Source of the DNA: Polytrichum commune
Taxonomy: Eukaryota > Streptophyta > Polytrichopsida > Polytrichales > Polytrichaceae
DNA length: 64,000 nt
Direction of reading: 5' to 3'
Assembly: GCA_950295325.1 (NCBI GenBank)
Contig: OX485804.1
Coordinates: 69,478,033 to 69,542,032, forward strand
The number at the start of each line of letters is the position of its first letter. Position 1 is the stretch's first letter. The position numbers and the translations under genes are program-made. Of the stretch, positions 20,736 through 32,968 are shown piece after piece. Below the pieces are notes generated by a model, which saw only the letters and a program-made list of their open reading frames with translations, did not search any database and was not told the origin of the DNA.

Positions 20736-23700
20736 ATAGTTGTTTCAAACATGTCAAGGTTCCAAATCCTTCCCGCACATGTTTCAAAGCTCGACATCTT
20801 TGAAAATTGAGTTTCTCCAACGCTACGAGGTTGCTCAATCCTGAGGGAAACACTTCCAAAGCCTCACACTCCCACATCCTAAGTTGTTTCAAACATGTCA
20901 ACGTTCCAAATCCTTCCGGCACATATTTCAAAGCTCGACATTTTGAGAAAGTGAGTTCCTCCAATGCTAGGAGGTTGCTCAATCCTGAGGGAAACACTTC
21001 CAAAGCCTCACACTCCGACATCCTAAGTTGTTTCAAACATGTCAACGTTCCGAATCCTTCCGGCACATGTTTCAAAGCTCGACATCTTGACAAATAGAGT
21101 TTTTCCAACGCTATGAGGTTGCTCAATCCTAGGGGAAACATTTCCAAAGTCTCACACTCGAACATCCAAAGTTGTTTCAAACATGTCAAGTTTCCAAATC
21201 CTTCCGGCACATCTTTCAAAGCTCGACATTTTGAGAAACTGAGTTCCTCCAATGCTAGGAGGTTGCTCAATCCTGAGGGAAACACTTCCAAAGCCTCACA
21301 CTCCAACATCCTAAGTTGTTTCAAACATGTCAAAGTTCCAAATCCTTCCGGCACATGTTTCAAAGCTCGACATATTGAGAAATTGAGTTCCTCCAACGCT
21401 ACAAGGTTGCTCAATCCTGAGGGAAATACTTCCAAAGCCTCACATTCCCACATCCAAAGTTGTTTCAAACATGTCAAGGTTCCAAATCCTTCCGGCACAT
21501 GTTTCAAAGCTCGACATCTTGAGAAATTGAGTTTTTCCAACGCTATGAGGTTGCTCAATCCCGAGGGAAACACTTCTAAGGCTTCACACTCCGACATCCT
21601 AAGTTGTTTTAAACATGTCAATGTTCCAAATCCTTCGGGCAAGTGTTTCAAAGCTCGACATCTTGAGAGATCAAGTTCCTCCAACACAATGAGGTCGCTC
21701 AATTTTTTGATAAAATCTTCAAAGTTGGAACAATTTATTAAAGATATGCCTTTGAGACAAGGAAAAGTGAATGATCTTGATGGACGAAAATCAAGAAAAT
21801 CACAATTATAGAATTTTAAAATACATATTTGATGTAGAAAGGTTTGAGCATTAATCCAAAGGTTGTTGATGAAAGACTTTTGGTGTTTAATAGACTTGTC
21901 ATTTTCAAGTGAAAAGTGGATCTTCAACCAGCGAAGTTGGACGGAATGCTTTAGAATATCAAAAAGAATGTCCACATCATCACAATTTTGAACGCTCAAT
22001 AATCGAAGGTTTGGCATGTCTTTCATCTTAAAACTCCCCTCATATGTGGACTTATGTTCAAGCCTTTCAAATGTCATGCCTTGTACCCGTTCTATACACT
22101 GCATGCACAAACAAATAACATGTTATAAATAAACATTTAAAACAATTCATGCAAGTTTGTTTCAATTTTCTTCTTATGGGATTTAAGCATGATAACATTG
22201 ACAAAACAACTAGTTACACATTCAATCGACACATTCAATTGGACAAAAATTCCAAATATGTTCAAATACCTTAAACTTCTTGTGATATATCATCAAACTT
22301 TATTTGCACAGTTGGGGGGGGGGGGTTGCTGACCTAAATCTACTTGCAAAATTGAAACCTCCTTCCACACTCGAGTTCTTTTGTTACAAAATTTGCAAGG
22401 TTTATGTACATTTTTTCAAAGGTTTTTAAATTTGATACTACAACGATTATATTGAAAAACTATTATATTAATCAATATGCTGGATAATAATTTGTAATGG
22501 ACCATGGAGAACTTTGGTCATAGATAATTTCCAATTTTCTCTAGAATGATCAATGGTGGTATTTTTTTACAATGTTTGCACCCTCACTTGTGGCATGATT
22601 CGATTCTTCCGTATTGGAAAATAAAGGGTTTTGTTTGGATGATGCTTACCTTTTGCTTACAATGGTCGGTGAATGTTCCCAAACAAAAATTCATAAGTCG
22701 AGTTTCTTTGAATTCTCCCAAGTTTGCAAGCATACGACCCATGGCACACAATTGATCATGAATTTTAAGCAATCCATCACCATCCACTGTCACGAGGGAC
22801 TTGCTGATCAAATTTTCCAAGGTTTTTTGGGCAATGTTGGCATCAAGGTCGGACATTCTAATTATGTCGTCCCCCGGAAAATAAAAACTTGGAAGGTATG
22901 GATCTAGTTGGTTGGAAAAACAAGAGATGTCAATAAACATGTTTTTTTCTCTATCGCCTAGCTCATCAAAGCTTATCCTCAATGTCTTCCATATTTGTTC
23001 ATCCGGACTTCCATCATGTCTAGCCTTCAACAATCTATGCAACGTTCTCTCCCATATTCGTAGTCGCCTCTCCCCATGTAAGCATTTGCCCATTACCTCC
23101 AAACTCAATGGAAGCCCACCACAAGCATTCACAATCTTCTCCGCTACATGTTTCAAATAAGGCTCACATGATTGGTCGGTCCCAAAGGCATGCATGGCAA
23201 ATAGTTCCATAGGTTGATCACCCTCAAGAGTCTTCATGTTTACGATGCCGTCCTTGTGTATGTATTGTGCAAAAGATTGCCGACTACGAGAGCTTGCAAT
23301 CAACTTACTGCCACTAACATCTTTGAATATTTGATCACCTAATAGTTCATGTAAGTCAATTTGTTCGCTCACGTTGTCTACTACAATAAGTATGTTCTTT
23401 GTTTTGCAAATATGTTCGATTGTTATTCTTGCTTCTCTCAATGTTTTTACTTGAGGTGCCTCTTGCATATCCTCCAACTTATGCTTGAATATAAAAGTAC
23501 ATGTGCCACCCTTGAAGTCACCTACAAAGCATGTCCCTTCAAATTGGTGGGAGATATGTACACTTAGAGCATTGGCCAATGTTGACTTGCCGATTCCTCC
23601 CATGCCAACAATCCCCAAACTACCAGTTTTTTGCAGTTGCCTTTCGAATTGAAGTATTTGGTCTTTGATACCAATCAAACTCTTAGATCCGGTCGTGGTG

Positions 23701-25709
23701 TTATTGACCTACAAAATCCCCAACATCCAATCTTAGCTTTATAGCAAATTACATGACAGATCATAGCATTTTCCAAACTATATAAAAAATTCAATATCAT
23801 TGATCTCATTTACATTGAAATATGATTTTCAAACTATATTTGACAACAAGCAAAATAATATCAACAACATAATTACCTTATCAAGAGTTTGATGTAATGC
23901 TAGTCTGTTGCGTGTATCTTGAGGTAAATTATCGTATTCTCCAATTTTGGGCATAAATCGTAACCATGAGCTAAGGGTCACAAAAACTTGCCACAATAAG
24001 ACTGTTTGACAAAAGACACGGTAAATTATTCCCATGAGGTCTGTCCACCATTGCTTGGGATTCAACAACAAATCGTAGCTCCATAATGGTTCTTTTCGCT
24101 GAAGTATTTCATCCATAGAGATGACATTCTTGAACTTTGCGCTCTTTAACAACCTTAATGTATTGCAAATTTCAAAGAATGTGGGCCTCTCTGATGGATC
24201 CGAAGACCAACAATTCTGTATTAATGACTTCAATTCCTTTGAGCAATTTTTTGGTAGCTTTGGTCTTTTGCCCTCATGTATTAACTTCAAATATTCATCA
24301 TTGCGTGAAATCGCACCAAAAGGTTTTTCCCCTGTAAGAATTTCAAAACTCGTCATGGCAAAACTAAACACATCAGTTTTGAATGCATTTACTTCTGATT
24401 TTCGATTCTCAAATGCCTCGGGTGCCATATAATGAAAGGTGCCAAAAGGAAATTGACATGTGGGCACTTCTGGTGATTCTTTTACTTCAATTGTTGATAT
24501 TCCAAAATCAACCAACTTCACATGCACATATTCAAGGCAACCATCCGATTTTGAGACATCCATGGAAGTCACAACAACATTATTGGGCTTCAAATCACGA
24601 TGTGCTACCTTCATATCATGAAGGTAGCACATACCGCTTGCAATTTGTAACATAATATCCATTCGAATGGCTTCTGTGATTGAAGCTTTCTTTTCGACCA
24701 ATAATTTGCACAAGTCGGACTCTCCGCGTTCCATGACTAATTCAAATTTCTCAATCTCTTCATAAAAATACCCACAACAAAAGAACTTGATAATGTTTGG
24801 ATGATTTAATCCCCCCAATATACTTGCTTCTTTCCATAAAACTCTCTTGTGTTCAGGGCCTGCAACTTCCATCACTTTTGTCGCACTTTCAATGCCTACC
24901 CATTTAGTAGGTAGTACAACACATCGTTCTGAGCTTGTTTTACCCAAAGGAATACCCAACCTTCCTGAAGTCTTAGATTGTGGATAATCATGAGGGAAAA
25001 CAATTTTATCCAATTCTTCACCTCGAGCCAATTGTAGGCATGTCACTCGTCCCAATAGGTATTGTGCAAGTGCACGGTCCTCAATTGTGTCAATTGTCAA
25101 ATGCTCTGAGAGTCTTCTGTGTAAAGAATTCTCGTCCTCTTCAACTTCATCAATAGATGCTGGATAGAATGTAAGACAACTTTGAGTCTGAAGAATATTT
25201 TGGCTTTGACCTCGATAACACATTTGAGATATGTCACACATTATATGGAAACAACATTCCAAGTCCAAGAGAAGCTCTCTAAAAGTCTCTTTGTTGTTTA
25301 TTTGCAACACTGCACTGTGGCACCAATCTTCCTTGCAACATTCATGAACCACATTTTTTGCTTCGATCACAATCCGAACTAAATTTTGTTCAATTTCATT
25401 GAAGACATTCCTCCGGGACCCTTTGTTGATCTTTCGAATTGCTTCCACACCCTTTCGAAAGTTTGCCACCAAATTGTTGCATTGGTTTTTATTCAACAAA
25501 ATCGAACTTGACAATCTCATCATATCTTCAACGGTCTCCAAAGATTTCTTTATGTTGTCTGACATTTTGGAAGTGTTACAACAAAGAAAATCGTTGTTTT
25601 GGTATTTGGCTTTCCGTGTGAAGATTTGTGATGATAAAGTCAAGGTTTGCAACACAATACCTATGAATCCACACACTTGTGTGTTAATGCAATATAAGAA
25701 GAAACCCAT
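20716..25709 (-). CDS. Protein kinase - NB-ARC - LRR resistance protein (PNL class), truncated
   Basis: Intracellular immune receptor. Three exons: 25709-23877, 23708-22650 and 22098-20716, with phase-0 introns of 168 and 551 bp (AAG/GTAATT...TTTTGTAG and AAG/GTAAGC...GCATGCAG). Exon 1 (611 aa) has a hydrophobic start, a helical region at about 50-170, and a kinase domain. Lys278, Glu294, HRDLKPNN (370-377), DFG (401-403) and APE (429-431) are present; the glycine loop is poor (LGKTSSERC). Exon 2 carries NB-ARC: GMGGIGKST P-loop, ILIVVDNV, GLPL as CGGLPLS, FIDISCF, and IHDQL in the MHD position. Exon 3 starts the LRRs and ends at TGA 20716-20718, inside the solo LTR, giving about 1,424 residues. 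A second possible start is Met49. The kinase-NB-ARC-LRR order is the moss PNL class; N-terminal details are inference. Confidence 0.85.
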
Positions 25710-26945
25710 ATTTTAAGAATGAGGTGCACAATACTATTCTGTGGAGACAATGGTATAAAAATATACACGGTTCAAAATTGTATTGGAATTTTTATTACTC
25801 ATATTTTTAAATCAATTGATTAAAATACAAAAATATAAGTACATTAAATAGGTTGGGTCATAATGTCCTCAACTCAATCTCTACTATAATATATCTTCAT
25901 TATGAACATTTGTCATCCATTGTGAATACATTCTTCAAACTCTTCAAACTCTATGGACATCTATCAAGACTTACCAAATTTAAGCAAAACACTTCAATAA
26001 AGGTCTCAAATTTATAAATTTTCAGTACAATGTCATAAGTAACAACCTTTGCTTTGAGAAAATTATGGAACTCTTGGAATAAATCGTCCATACCTATGAA
26101 GATGGTGATTTTGTGTCAATATCGCCCTTCAAATTCATCTCCAACCTCTCATGACCTGCCATCATTCTTCACAAAGTCCGTGTAATTTCTACAACAAATG
26201 TTCTCATTTGCTCCAGCAAAAGCTTCCTAGGAACAACCACTACCAAACTCAAAACAACAGCCAAGTTCCTACACTCACAAAAACCACCACTGACAAAATT
26301 GTGAATTCATAGTCTGATGGGTGCTTCCTCAAAGCTCTTTCAACTTCAACTTCATATACCAAATCTTGGACCAACAAATCGAAGCAACTTTTGAAACATG
26401 CAAAAAAAATGATTTTCTTTCCTTCTACCCTATGTTCACCGATCCGGAATGGAATAATAGCTCCTCCAATAGACAAAGAGCCCAAAGAAATCCACAACAC
26501 CGTTCATGACTCCATGTACCGGAACATTGAACCCCTACCTCTCACTAAGGTATGTGGGTGGTATTCGATTACTTTTCTTGATCATATCCCTTAATTTCAT
26601 TGGTGTGTAGTTGGGAGAGATCAAAGAACAACTACCATAAAACAAGCACATGCTTAAAAGAGATTGAACTAGTATGGTTTCGGAATTCGTTAACTACAAC
26701 ACACTCAATAGTGGACACAATTGGGAGGACCTAATATTTCACTCATGAAATCAAGAAACATGCACTTCCAATAACCATAACAAAATCAGGGCGAGGTCTG
26801 ATTTTCGTTCTGAGTTTTGCTGATGCTCCGTCGTAGCTCTGCTCATGCAACACAAGTTTCGTTGTGCAAATCTGAACGGCAGAAGCTGGAGAACACGAAA
26901 ACAGGGAACCCACAGAATAGCACCCACATACCTTAATAGGAGGCC
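25710..26945 (-). other. Upstream region of the resistance gene
   Basis: No supported coding exon. A hydrophobic minus-strand frame at 26249-26500 (one likely membrane segment near its end) is not clearly part of the gene. AAGGTATGTGGGTG occurs at about 26548-26561 on plus and at about 26934-26921 on minus. Each resembles a splice donor, so one of them may end a leader exon. Confidence 0.3.
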
Positions 26946-27260
26946 TTAAGAGGCAGCAGCAGCAGGAACAGATCCTCCACCACACTTGGAAGTTATGGTG
27001 GACAACGAGAGGCAGCAGCAGTAGCAGCACTCAAGCGAGCCATGGCTATGGCAGCAAGAAGAAGAAGAAGAAGAAGAAGAAGGCAGGGGAAGAAAGGTGG
27101 GTTTCCTCTGCACCATCGTGGCTCGCCAAGTCCCCGTCCTCAGCGCCCAAAACGTGGAGTGTTGCGTCACCGAATATTTGGGTTGCTTTTCCCCGATGGT
27201 AGCGTAGTTCTGATGTCTCGTGTTATGACTAGAAATTCTCCTCCCTAGAAATACAGACAC
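26946..27260 (-). promoter_or_regulatory. Candidate leader exon with CTT microsatellite
   Basis: On the minus strand a run of CTT triplets (27054-27082) lies in a pyrimidine-rich segment typical of plant 5' leaders. A donor-like AAG/GTATGTGG lies downstream at about 26931. It would fit a spliced leader of the resistance gene 1.2 kb downstream, but no acceptor was fixed. The open frame across it is serine homopolymer and probably not protein. Confidence 0.3.
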
Positions 27261-29432
27261 TTTCTAAGGACACGTGACCCCAAGTCACTTGAGGACAATC
27301 CGTGTAATCTCAACTGTTGATAGCATGGAATTTGTGACTTACCACTTCGCACGGTGTTCCAAGTCCCAAGTCCCGAGTATGACATGGATGCCTACATGGC
27401 ATCACTTCTTGGAGGTGAGGCTTGGGAGATGTGTTGAGTGTTAGGTCGACCAAAAAGCTAGACCCAACTCTGGCAAATATTTTTGCTTAAAATAATCAAG
27501 ATCCAACTCTAATGATAATTAACCATACTTCAATGGTTTCTTGAAGCTCAAAAGTTGGGACTTGGTCCCCATGTGGGGACTTTCTAACATGAGTGGGACT
27601 TGGGACTTGGGACCCCAAGTGAACCGGCTCTTAATGTAATGAGGGAGGGGAGGTTTTGTAGCTAGGTGGAGCCCATCTCCCTGAAGGACATCTAGAAGCA
27701 CTTACATTGGAGAGGCAAGTACCAAAAATAAGGACACAATATCTCTACTTTTGACACGCAAACTTTAAAGGACAAAATTATTCTTTCTTATTCCTTCGTT
27801 GTGATTGATTGCTAGGGTGTCGGATTCGAGACACGCGGTTCATAAAGCCGGACGCTAAAGAACCCCTATCGAGCTCTGTGCGCCTAAGAATGCGCGTCCC
27901 CTGGCCCACGTGTCAATGCCCAAACCATAACTTTCTGGACATGCCCACGTTGTTGCCCGCACCTTGCCAGACCGGATGGAACCTTGGACAGAGTTAGCTC
28001 CAACGATGTTAGTCATCCTTCGAGCCATGGACCCTCTTCCGAGCATTGGGAACGTTCCCTATCTTCTTCCCATCGGTTTTCAACCACATTTGCTAATGTG
28101 TTATGCAAACGAGATGCAAACAATATATGCGGATGTGTTATGCATCAAAATCGCTGGAATGTGTTATATGCCGGTCCCAAATCTACAAATGTGTTATGCA
28201 CTAAATCCAAATTTACAAATGTGTCATCCGTCATATTCATATTTACGAATGTGTCATGCACTAGATCCAAATTTACAAACAATGCAACTAAATCCCCCCC
28301 CCCCCTCCCCACACACACACACAATATTCACGGTGGCATTTTCAATCAATGCTCGCCTCAACACACTACTTATTTAGAATTGAACAATTCTAAATCTCCT
28401 TTCTTGACGTATTCAATGTGGGGTTGTGGAGTACATAGAAATACACACGATAGCAAGGAATCCATTGATTTGAATGGAGCAAAATCAATCTCTTGAAATC
28501 AGCCCAAACCTATTTTGCCAAACCCCCTTCCTTTGCCGACAAACAACGTGTAGCACTTGCGTTATATATGGTGATTTGAAAAATGAAAATGGGAATTCAT
28601 GTGTGCACTCAAAACTAGATCGATTTCAATAGCATCAAATTTGTCATATACAAAGTTGATAGATGGCCCTTATTTAAACTTCCTAAACAATCTCAACCTT
28701 TTAGCATATATGGGGGTTTGCATAATCGTGTGAACCACAATAAGAAATGCACGCACCCATCAACAAATCCAAATGTAGTACTATCCAAACCCTATTTTCA
28801 AATGTATTCCTAACCAATCTCAAGCCGTTTGTTATATTGGACCACCAAGTCAATATTAGGGCTGATTCACACACGAGACTGAGAGCCCGTGAGCTTTGTA
28901 TTTCAGGCACTCTCATTGGTGGGAAAGGTAGAGCCAGCCCAAGTTCGCTGCACACTATGCTTGAGGGACCAACAGAGTGTGTGAATGCATGATGGATGTA
29001 AAGTCTACATGGATTCCTACATGGCATCAAATGGGTCATGTTTCATGGTCACTTGGACTATTTTCAAAAACCACCTCTTGGAGGTAGGTCTAACACGAAA
29101 CCGGGAGACCATGGCACTCCGAATGCTCACAACCGTTGATTTATTCTATTTTATCATGTGTGAGGACTTGCGTTAATAGACATTCATTGAAATAGTATTT
29201 AATTGAGGGTCCGGTCACATATGACTTCAAATTACACTTGAAGGTCCGTGACCACACTACATGATTTTGGAGGTGTCTTGGGACGGTCTTTGGACACTTT
29301 CTTTTGGGCTCTCACTATTAATGGTCATAACTCTTGGCTCGTGTGTGAAGTGGCCCTTAGTCTCTATTTCACAAAGGTCATTACACTTTTTTACTCTATG
29401 GAATCAACCTTTTTCTCACTAGCTTGATGTAT
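27261..29432. other. Intergenic, diverged repeat copies
   Basis: No gene recognised. Two segments, about 27290-27440 and 28990-29180, share phrases such as CTACATGGCATCA and CTTGGAGGT(G/A)GG and look like old copies of one repeat. Near 28090-28280 a short motif ACAAATGTGT(T/C)AT recurs. A C-run followed by (CA)n lies at about 28297-28323. Confidence 0.45.
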
Positions 29433-29437
29433 CACTC

Positions 29438-31137
29438 TGTGAGGCCAAACCCACCACCCTTAAGCGTCCTAGTCCGGGTGATGGTTTTGAGAATCACATG
29501 TGTGATATTGGAACTCGTAGCAACATGGAATGTGGGTTTCATATCAACAAGCTCACGGCTCACTTCAAGTCATGATGTTTTATTAATGTTACCCTTTTGA
29601 ACCGGTGGAGCATTGGCTTTCTCAAGTGTCCAACCCGCGGCCTTGGCCACACATGCCCATAAGGATATTCCTCTTACTCTTTTAACCTTGCTCTCCCTCA
29701 TCTCAACATAACTAGAATCCTTCACACCTTCCATTAGCTCTTGCACTCACTTTACTTCCTCAATAGGATACAAGCGTTAAGAAACGCTATTTTATATCAT
29801 TACCCAATAGTGCAATCAATTGTGGAACACACACATTCCACCAACCAACCTAATGTAGTCTACTACTTATCTATAAGCTTAATTACTTGGCCTAACCTCT
29901 AGATGTCCTTAACCCCAACTAACTCACATCCCCGAGTAAGTAAACATCATCACCATATTCTGGCTGCCTCAGCCCAGCAGCCGTAAAATCACAGTCCCGG
30001 CCTTCTACTGCCCCAAACCAGCAGCTACAAAATTACAGTCCCGGCCTTCTGGCTGCCTAGACCAGCAGCCACAAAATCACAGTCCCGGCCTTCTGCTGCC
30101 CCAAACCAGCAGCTACAAAATTACAGTCCCGGCCTTCTGGCTGCCTAGACCAGCAGCCACAAAATCACAGTCCCGGCCTTCTGCTGCCCCAAACCAGCAG
30201 CTACAAAATTACAGTCCCGGCCTTCTGGCTGCCTAGACCAGCAGCCACAAAATCACAGTCCCGGCCTTCTGCTGCCCCAAACCAGTAGCTACAAAATTAT
30301 AGTCCCGGCCTTCTGGCTGCCTAGACCAGCAGCCACAAAATCACAGTCCCGGCCTTCTGCTGCCCCAAACTAGCAGCTACAAAATTACAGTCCCGACCTT
30401 GTGGCTGCCTAGACCAGCAGCCACAAAATCACAGTCCCGGCCTTCTGCTGCCCCAAACCAGCAGCTACAAAATTACTTTCACTCAGTCCTATTCTAACCC
30501 CCTAACTAATTATCCTCACAAGCCCACTCATTCTACTAAACTACTACATAGTTCCTACCTTAATCAACTATCTTATTAACTAATCCTACTAAACTACTAA
30601 CTAGTTCCTACCTTAATCAACTATCTTTCTAAGTTCCTCCCTAATCAAAAGTATTTCTATTACAACACACACTCACACACCCACACATTTCTCACACACT
30701 CCCACTTATAACACATGGGGTGCCAAGGAGCACGAAGGAAAGAGAGAGGGGAGAGTGAAGGTTATATAGGGAGGTGAAAGGGAGGAGGTGAGCACCCCCA
30801 AGGCTCGAGATAAGCCTTTTGATCCTTTCCTACTTTGTAGGCTCTCATCCTATCCTCTAAGCCTTCAACTCTTAAACCAACAACATAGATCCTAATTCAA
30901 CCATTTAACTCAAGGAGCTACCCTTGGTTCACCACACACTACGCTCACCTAACTAAGGAACTTCTTCATGCCGCTAAACTTCTAATCAACCACTCCACAC
31001 AAGCCTAAGGCCTAAACATAACTTCACTCAAGCCTCACTCTTTTTATATTTTTGTGAATAATCATAAAACATCAAAATATAACTTCTAATGGTTTCCAAG
31101 GGTTAAGAACACATGTGGGCACCATTTTGGGCTCACA
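29438..31137 (-). mobile_element. Solo LTR A (1,700 bp) with 5-bp target duplication CACTC
   Basis: Read on the minus strand it begins TGTGAGCCCAAAA and ends TTTGGCCTCACA, with CACTC at 29433-29437 and 31138-31142. It is a relative of the LTR at 50156-52314 in the opposite orientation. They share both ends, a TATA box (minus 30768-30762) and the downstream phrase GCACCCCA(T/C)G(T/A)GTTATAAGTG. No internal coding region or second LTR is present. Confidence 0.88.
29957..30475. repeat. 44-bp minisatellite inside solo LTR A
   Basis: About twelve 44-bp units alternate between two forms, one with GGCTGCCTAGACCAGCAGCC and one with GCTGCCCCAAACCAGCAGC, each followed by ACAAAAT(C/T)ACAGTCCCGGCC. The unit is thus an 88-bp dimer. 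Copies are nearly identical. CAGCAGCC and GGCTGC pair within each unit to form small hairpins. Confidence 0.9.
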
Positions 31138-31142
31138 CACTC

Positions 31143-32960
31143 CTTGTCAGATGAGCCTTTTGGCTTTCCAAAGTTTAGAACACACGTCCTTTCTTTTTCA
31201 CTACAAGGAGCACGGGTCGTTGCCACCACACTGAATGTTGTATTTAGTGTCAAATGTTATGTTATGTCATTATGACAACTTTACCAATGACACTTGTCAA
31301 GAATAAATTTACGAGTATTATCATCCCAACTCACTTTTAGTTCATCCAAATGCCAGTTACTGGAACAATGTTTGGTATATTCTACATCCTAACATTTATG
31401 CAATGAAATATTGTCATGAGTGATTGAAATTTTGATGAAAAATCACTTATTAGTGAGTGACAATAATTGGAACATCGTAGATTTGTAATGCCCAATTTCT
31501 TTTAAAACAATTAATGACAATTAATGGAAGGTATACATTTAGTGTTGTTGACATCACACAGGCAGTTTTACAATCAGTGTTGACCAGCTATTCATTGATA
31601 CTCCTTGGTTGTGTTTTGAGGGATGTGATGATGGCATTTTATGATATCATACTCCACATCACTTTACGCATGCTTCAAAGAAAACCGAATCAATGAAATA
31701 TAGACTTCAATAAAATAAAAATTAACTCTATAAATAACACATGTCACATTCCACGTCCAAATTTTCCTATGCTTCGATGCGGCGCATGCAGCGGGCCAAG
31801 GCAAGATACCCACTTCTTTGGGTTGGGCCCCCACCAACATTACCAAAGTAAAGAAGGTTAAGTAAACCTTTGATCTCTGTAGATTTGTGGTCAATTCATC
31901 TTAAGTAGATCTTTGTAGAGTAATATTGGGGCTTCTATGCTACACTAAATATTCCTATTACTCTGGGTTACATCAGTTTGTCTAGAGCCCATGCTAATTC
32001 TCATAATGAGAATCAATATGGGTCACATTGCCTTTATAGTAGAAATTTTCTTATGTCAGTAAAAAATGTATTGTAATTTTCTATGTTTCTAGTGAATTAA
32101 TGTGGGTGATTGTTTGTGTTTGTGTTACTTTTGATGTACAACGACTGTTTTATTTAATGTAGGGAGTTGGTTGAAAGTCTTCATAAAGACTCATGGCAAG
32201 ATTTGTGGTCTTGGACCCACGGTAATTCCATCTTGAGTAGGAAACTACATTAAATAAGATATTTAGTGTTTGATTATATTTAGTGTTGTTACCACCTTAC
32301 TCTGCTCAACACTAATTTTTGATTCCTTCATAATCAATGTTAGTCATAAATGTGCCGCTACCTTCCCTACTGCCACCTCCCTTTATATATATATATATAT
32401 ATAATTTTTTCATATCCTTACTAACACTAAATTCAAACATATAACTTCCACAAATTACCATAGTTGATATTTAGTGTTTGAGTTTACATATAATGTTACT
32501 TACTTTCTTAGGGTTATTGATATTTAGTGTATGTGTACGTATTTAGTGTATCAAACACTAAATATCCTATTTAGTCTAGTGTGGCCCACTCTAATTTTCC
32601 ACCCACACTAGTAGGACTATTTAGTGTAAATATGGGCTTAGGTTATCTAAAGACTGAAACCTACATGATGTACTATAATCGATTGGTTTTTCGTGTTGGA
32701 TGAGCTAATGTTGGTGGGGGGGCCAACTCAAAATGGGCCGATGGATGGGGAGACCCGACTATTAGTTACAAATGAACCAATCGAGTTTGAGAAATACACC
32801 CTAACTTCCATAATGTCACCCTTCTCTTATACCCCGAAACCCAAGCAACAGATGTGCTCAGTTTATGTCTCCCTCCTTGTTGTCACATTTCCCTCCCATG
32901 TATCACACGTCTTGACATCAAAACAATTCACCAAACAATTCAAACCACACACTCGCACAC
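31143..32960. other. AT-rich repeat-derived region with TATTTAGTGTT motifs
   Basis: No coding region. The motif (A)TATTTAGTGTT or its complement occurs about a dozen times between 31240 and 32630. The block at about 32258-32316 is repeated inverted at 33592-33668 with about 85 percent identity. A (TA)n run lies at 32384-32402. It resembles the sub-terminal region of a CACTA element, but no ends with a target duplication were found. Confidence 0.4.
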
Positions 32961-32968
32961 ATCATTGT

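Larger units (their letters stand above)
15605..21720. repeat. 144-bp tandem repeat encoding paired LRRs
   Basis: The DNA repeats with a 144-bp period, interrupted by the LTR at 19740-20735. On the minus strand each unit encodes two different 24-residue LRRs, one containing ALEELNFSRCRALKHVPEG and one containing CLKQLWMWECEALEVFPSG. About 22 units lie at 16526-19739 and about 7 at 20741-21720. A 432-bp block of three units is duplicated almost exactly (about 16790-17220 and 17222-17652). A further pair of similar blocks is at about 18930-19350 and 20795-21210. Confidence 0.9.

Noticed and set aside
26249..26500. Hydrophobic minus-strand frame as an extra exon of the resistance gene
   Set aside because: There is no splice-consistent link to exon 1 and no recognisable motif. 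Kept only as a remark.
29957..30475. CRISPR-like look of the 44-bp array
   Set aside because: The units are contiguous with no unique spacers, and the array lies inside a eukaryotic LTR.
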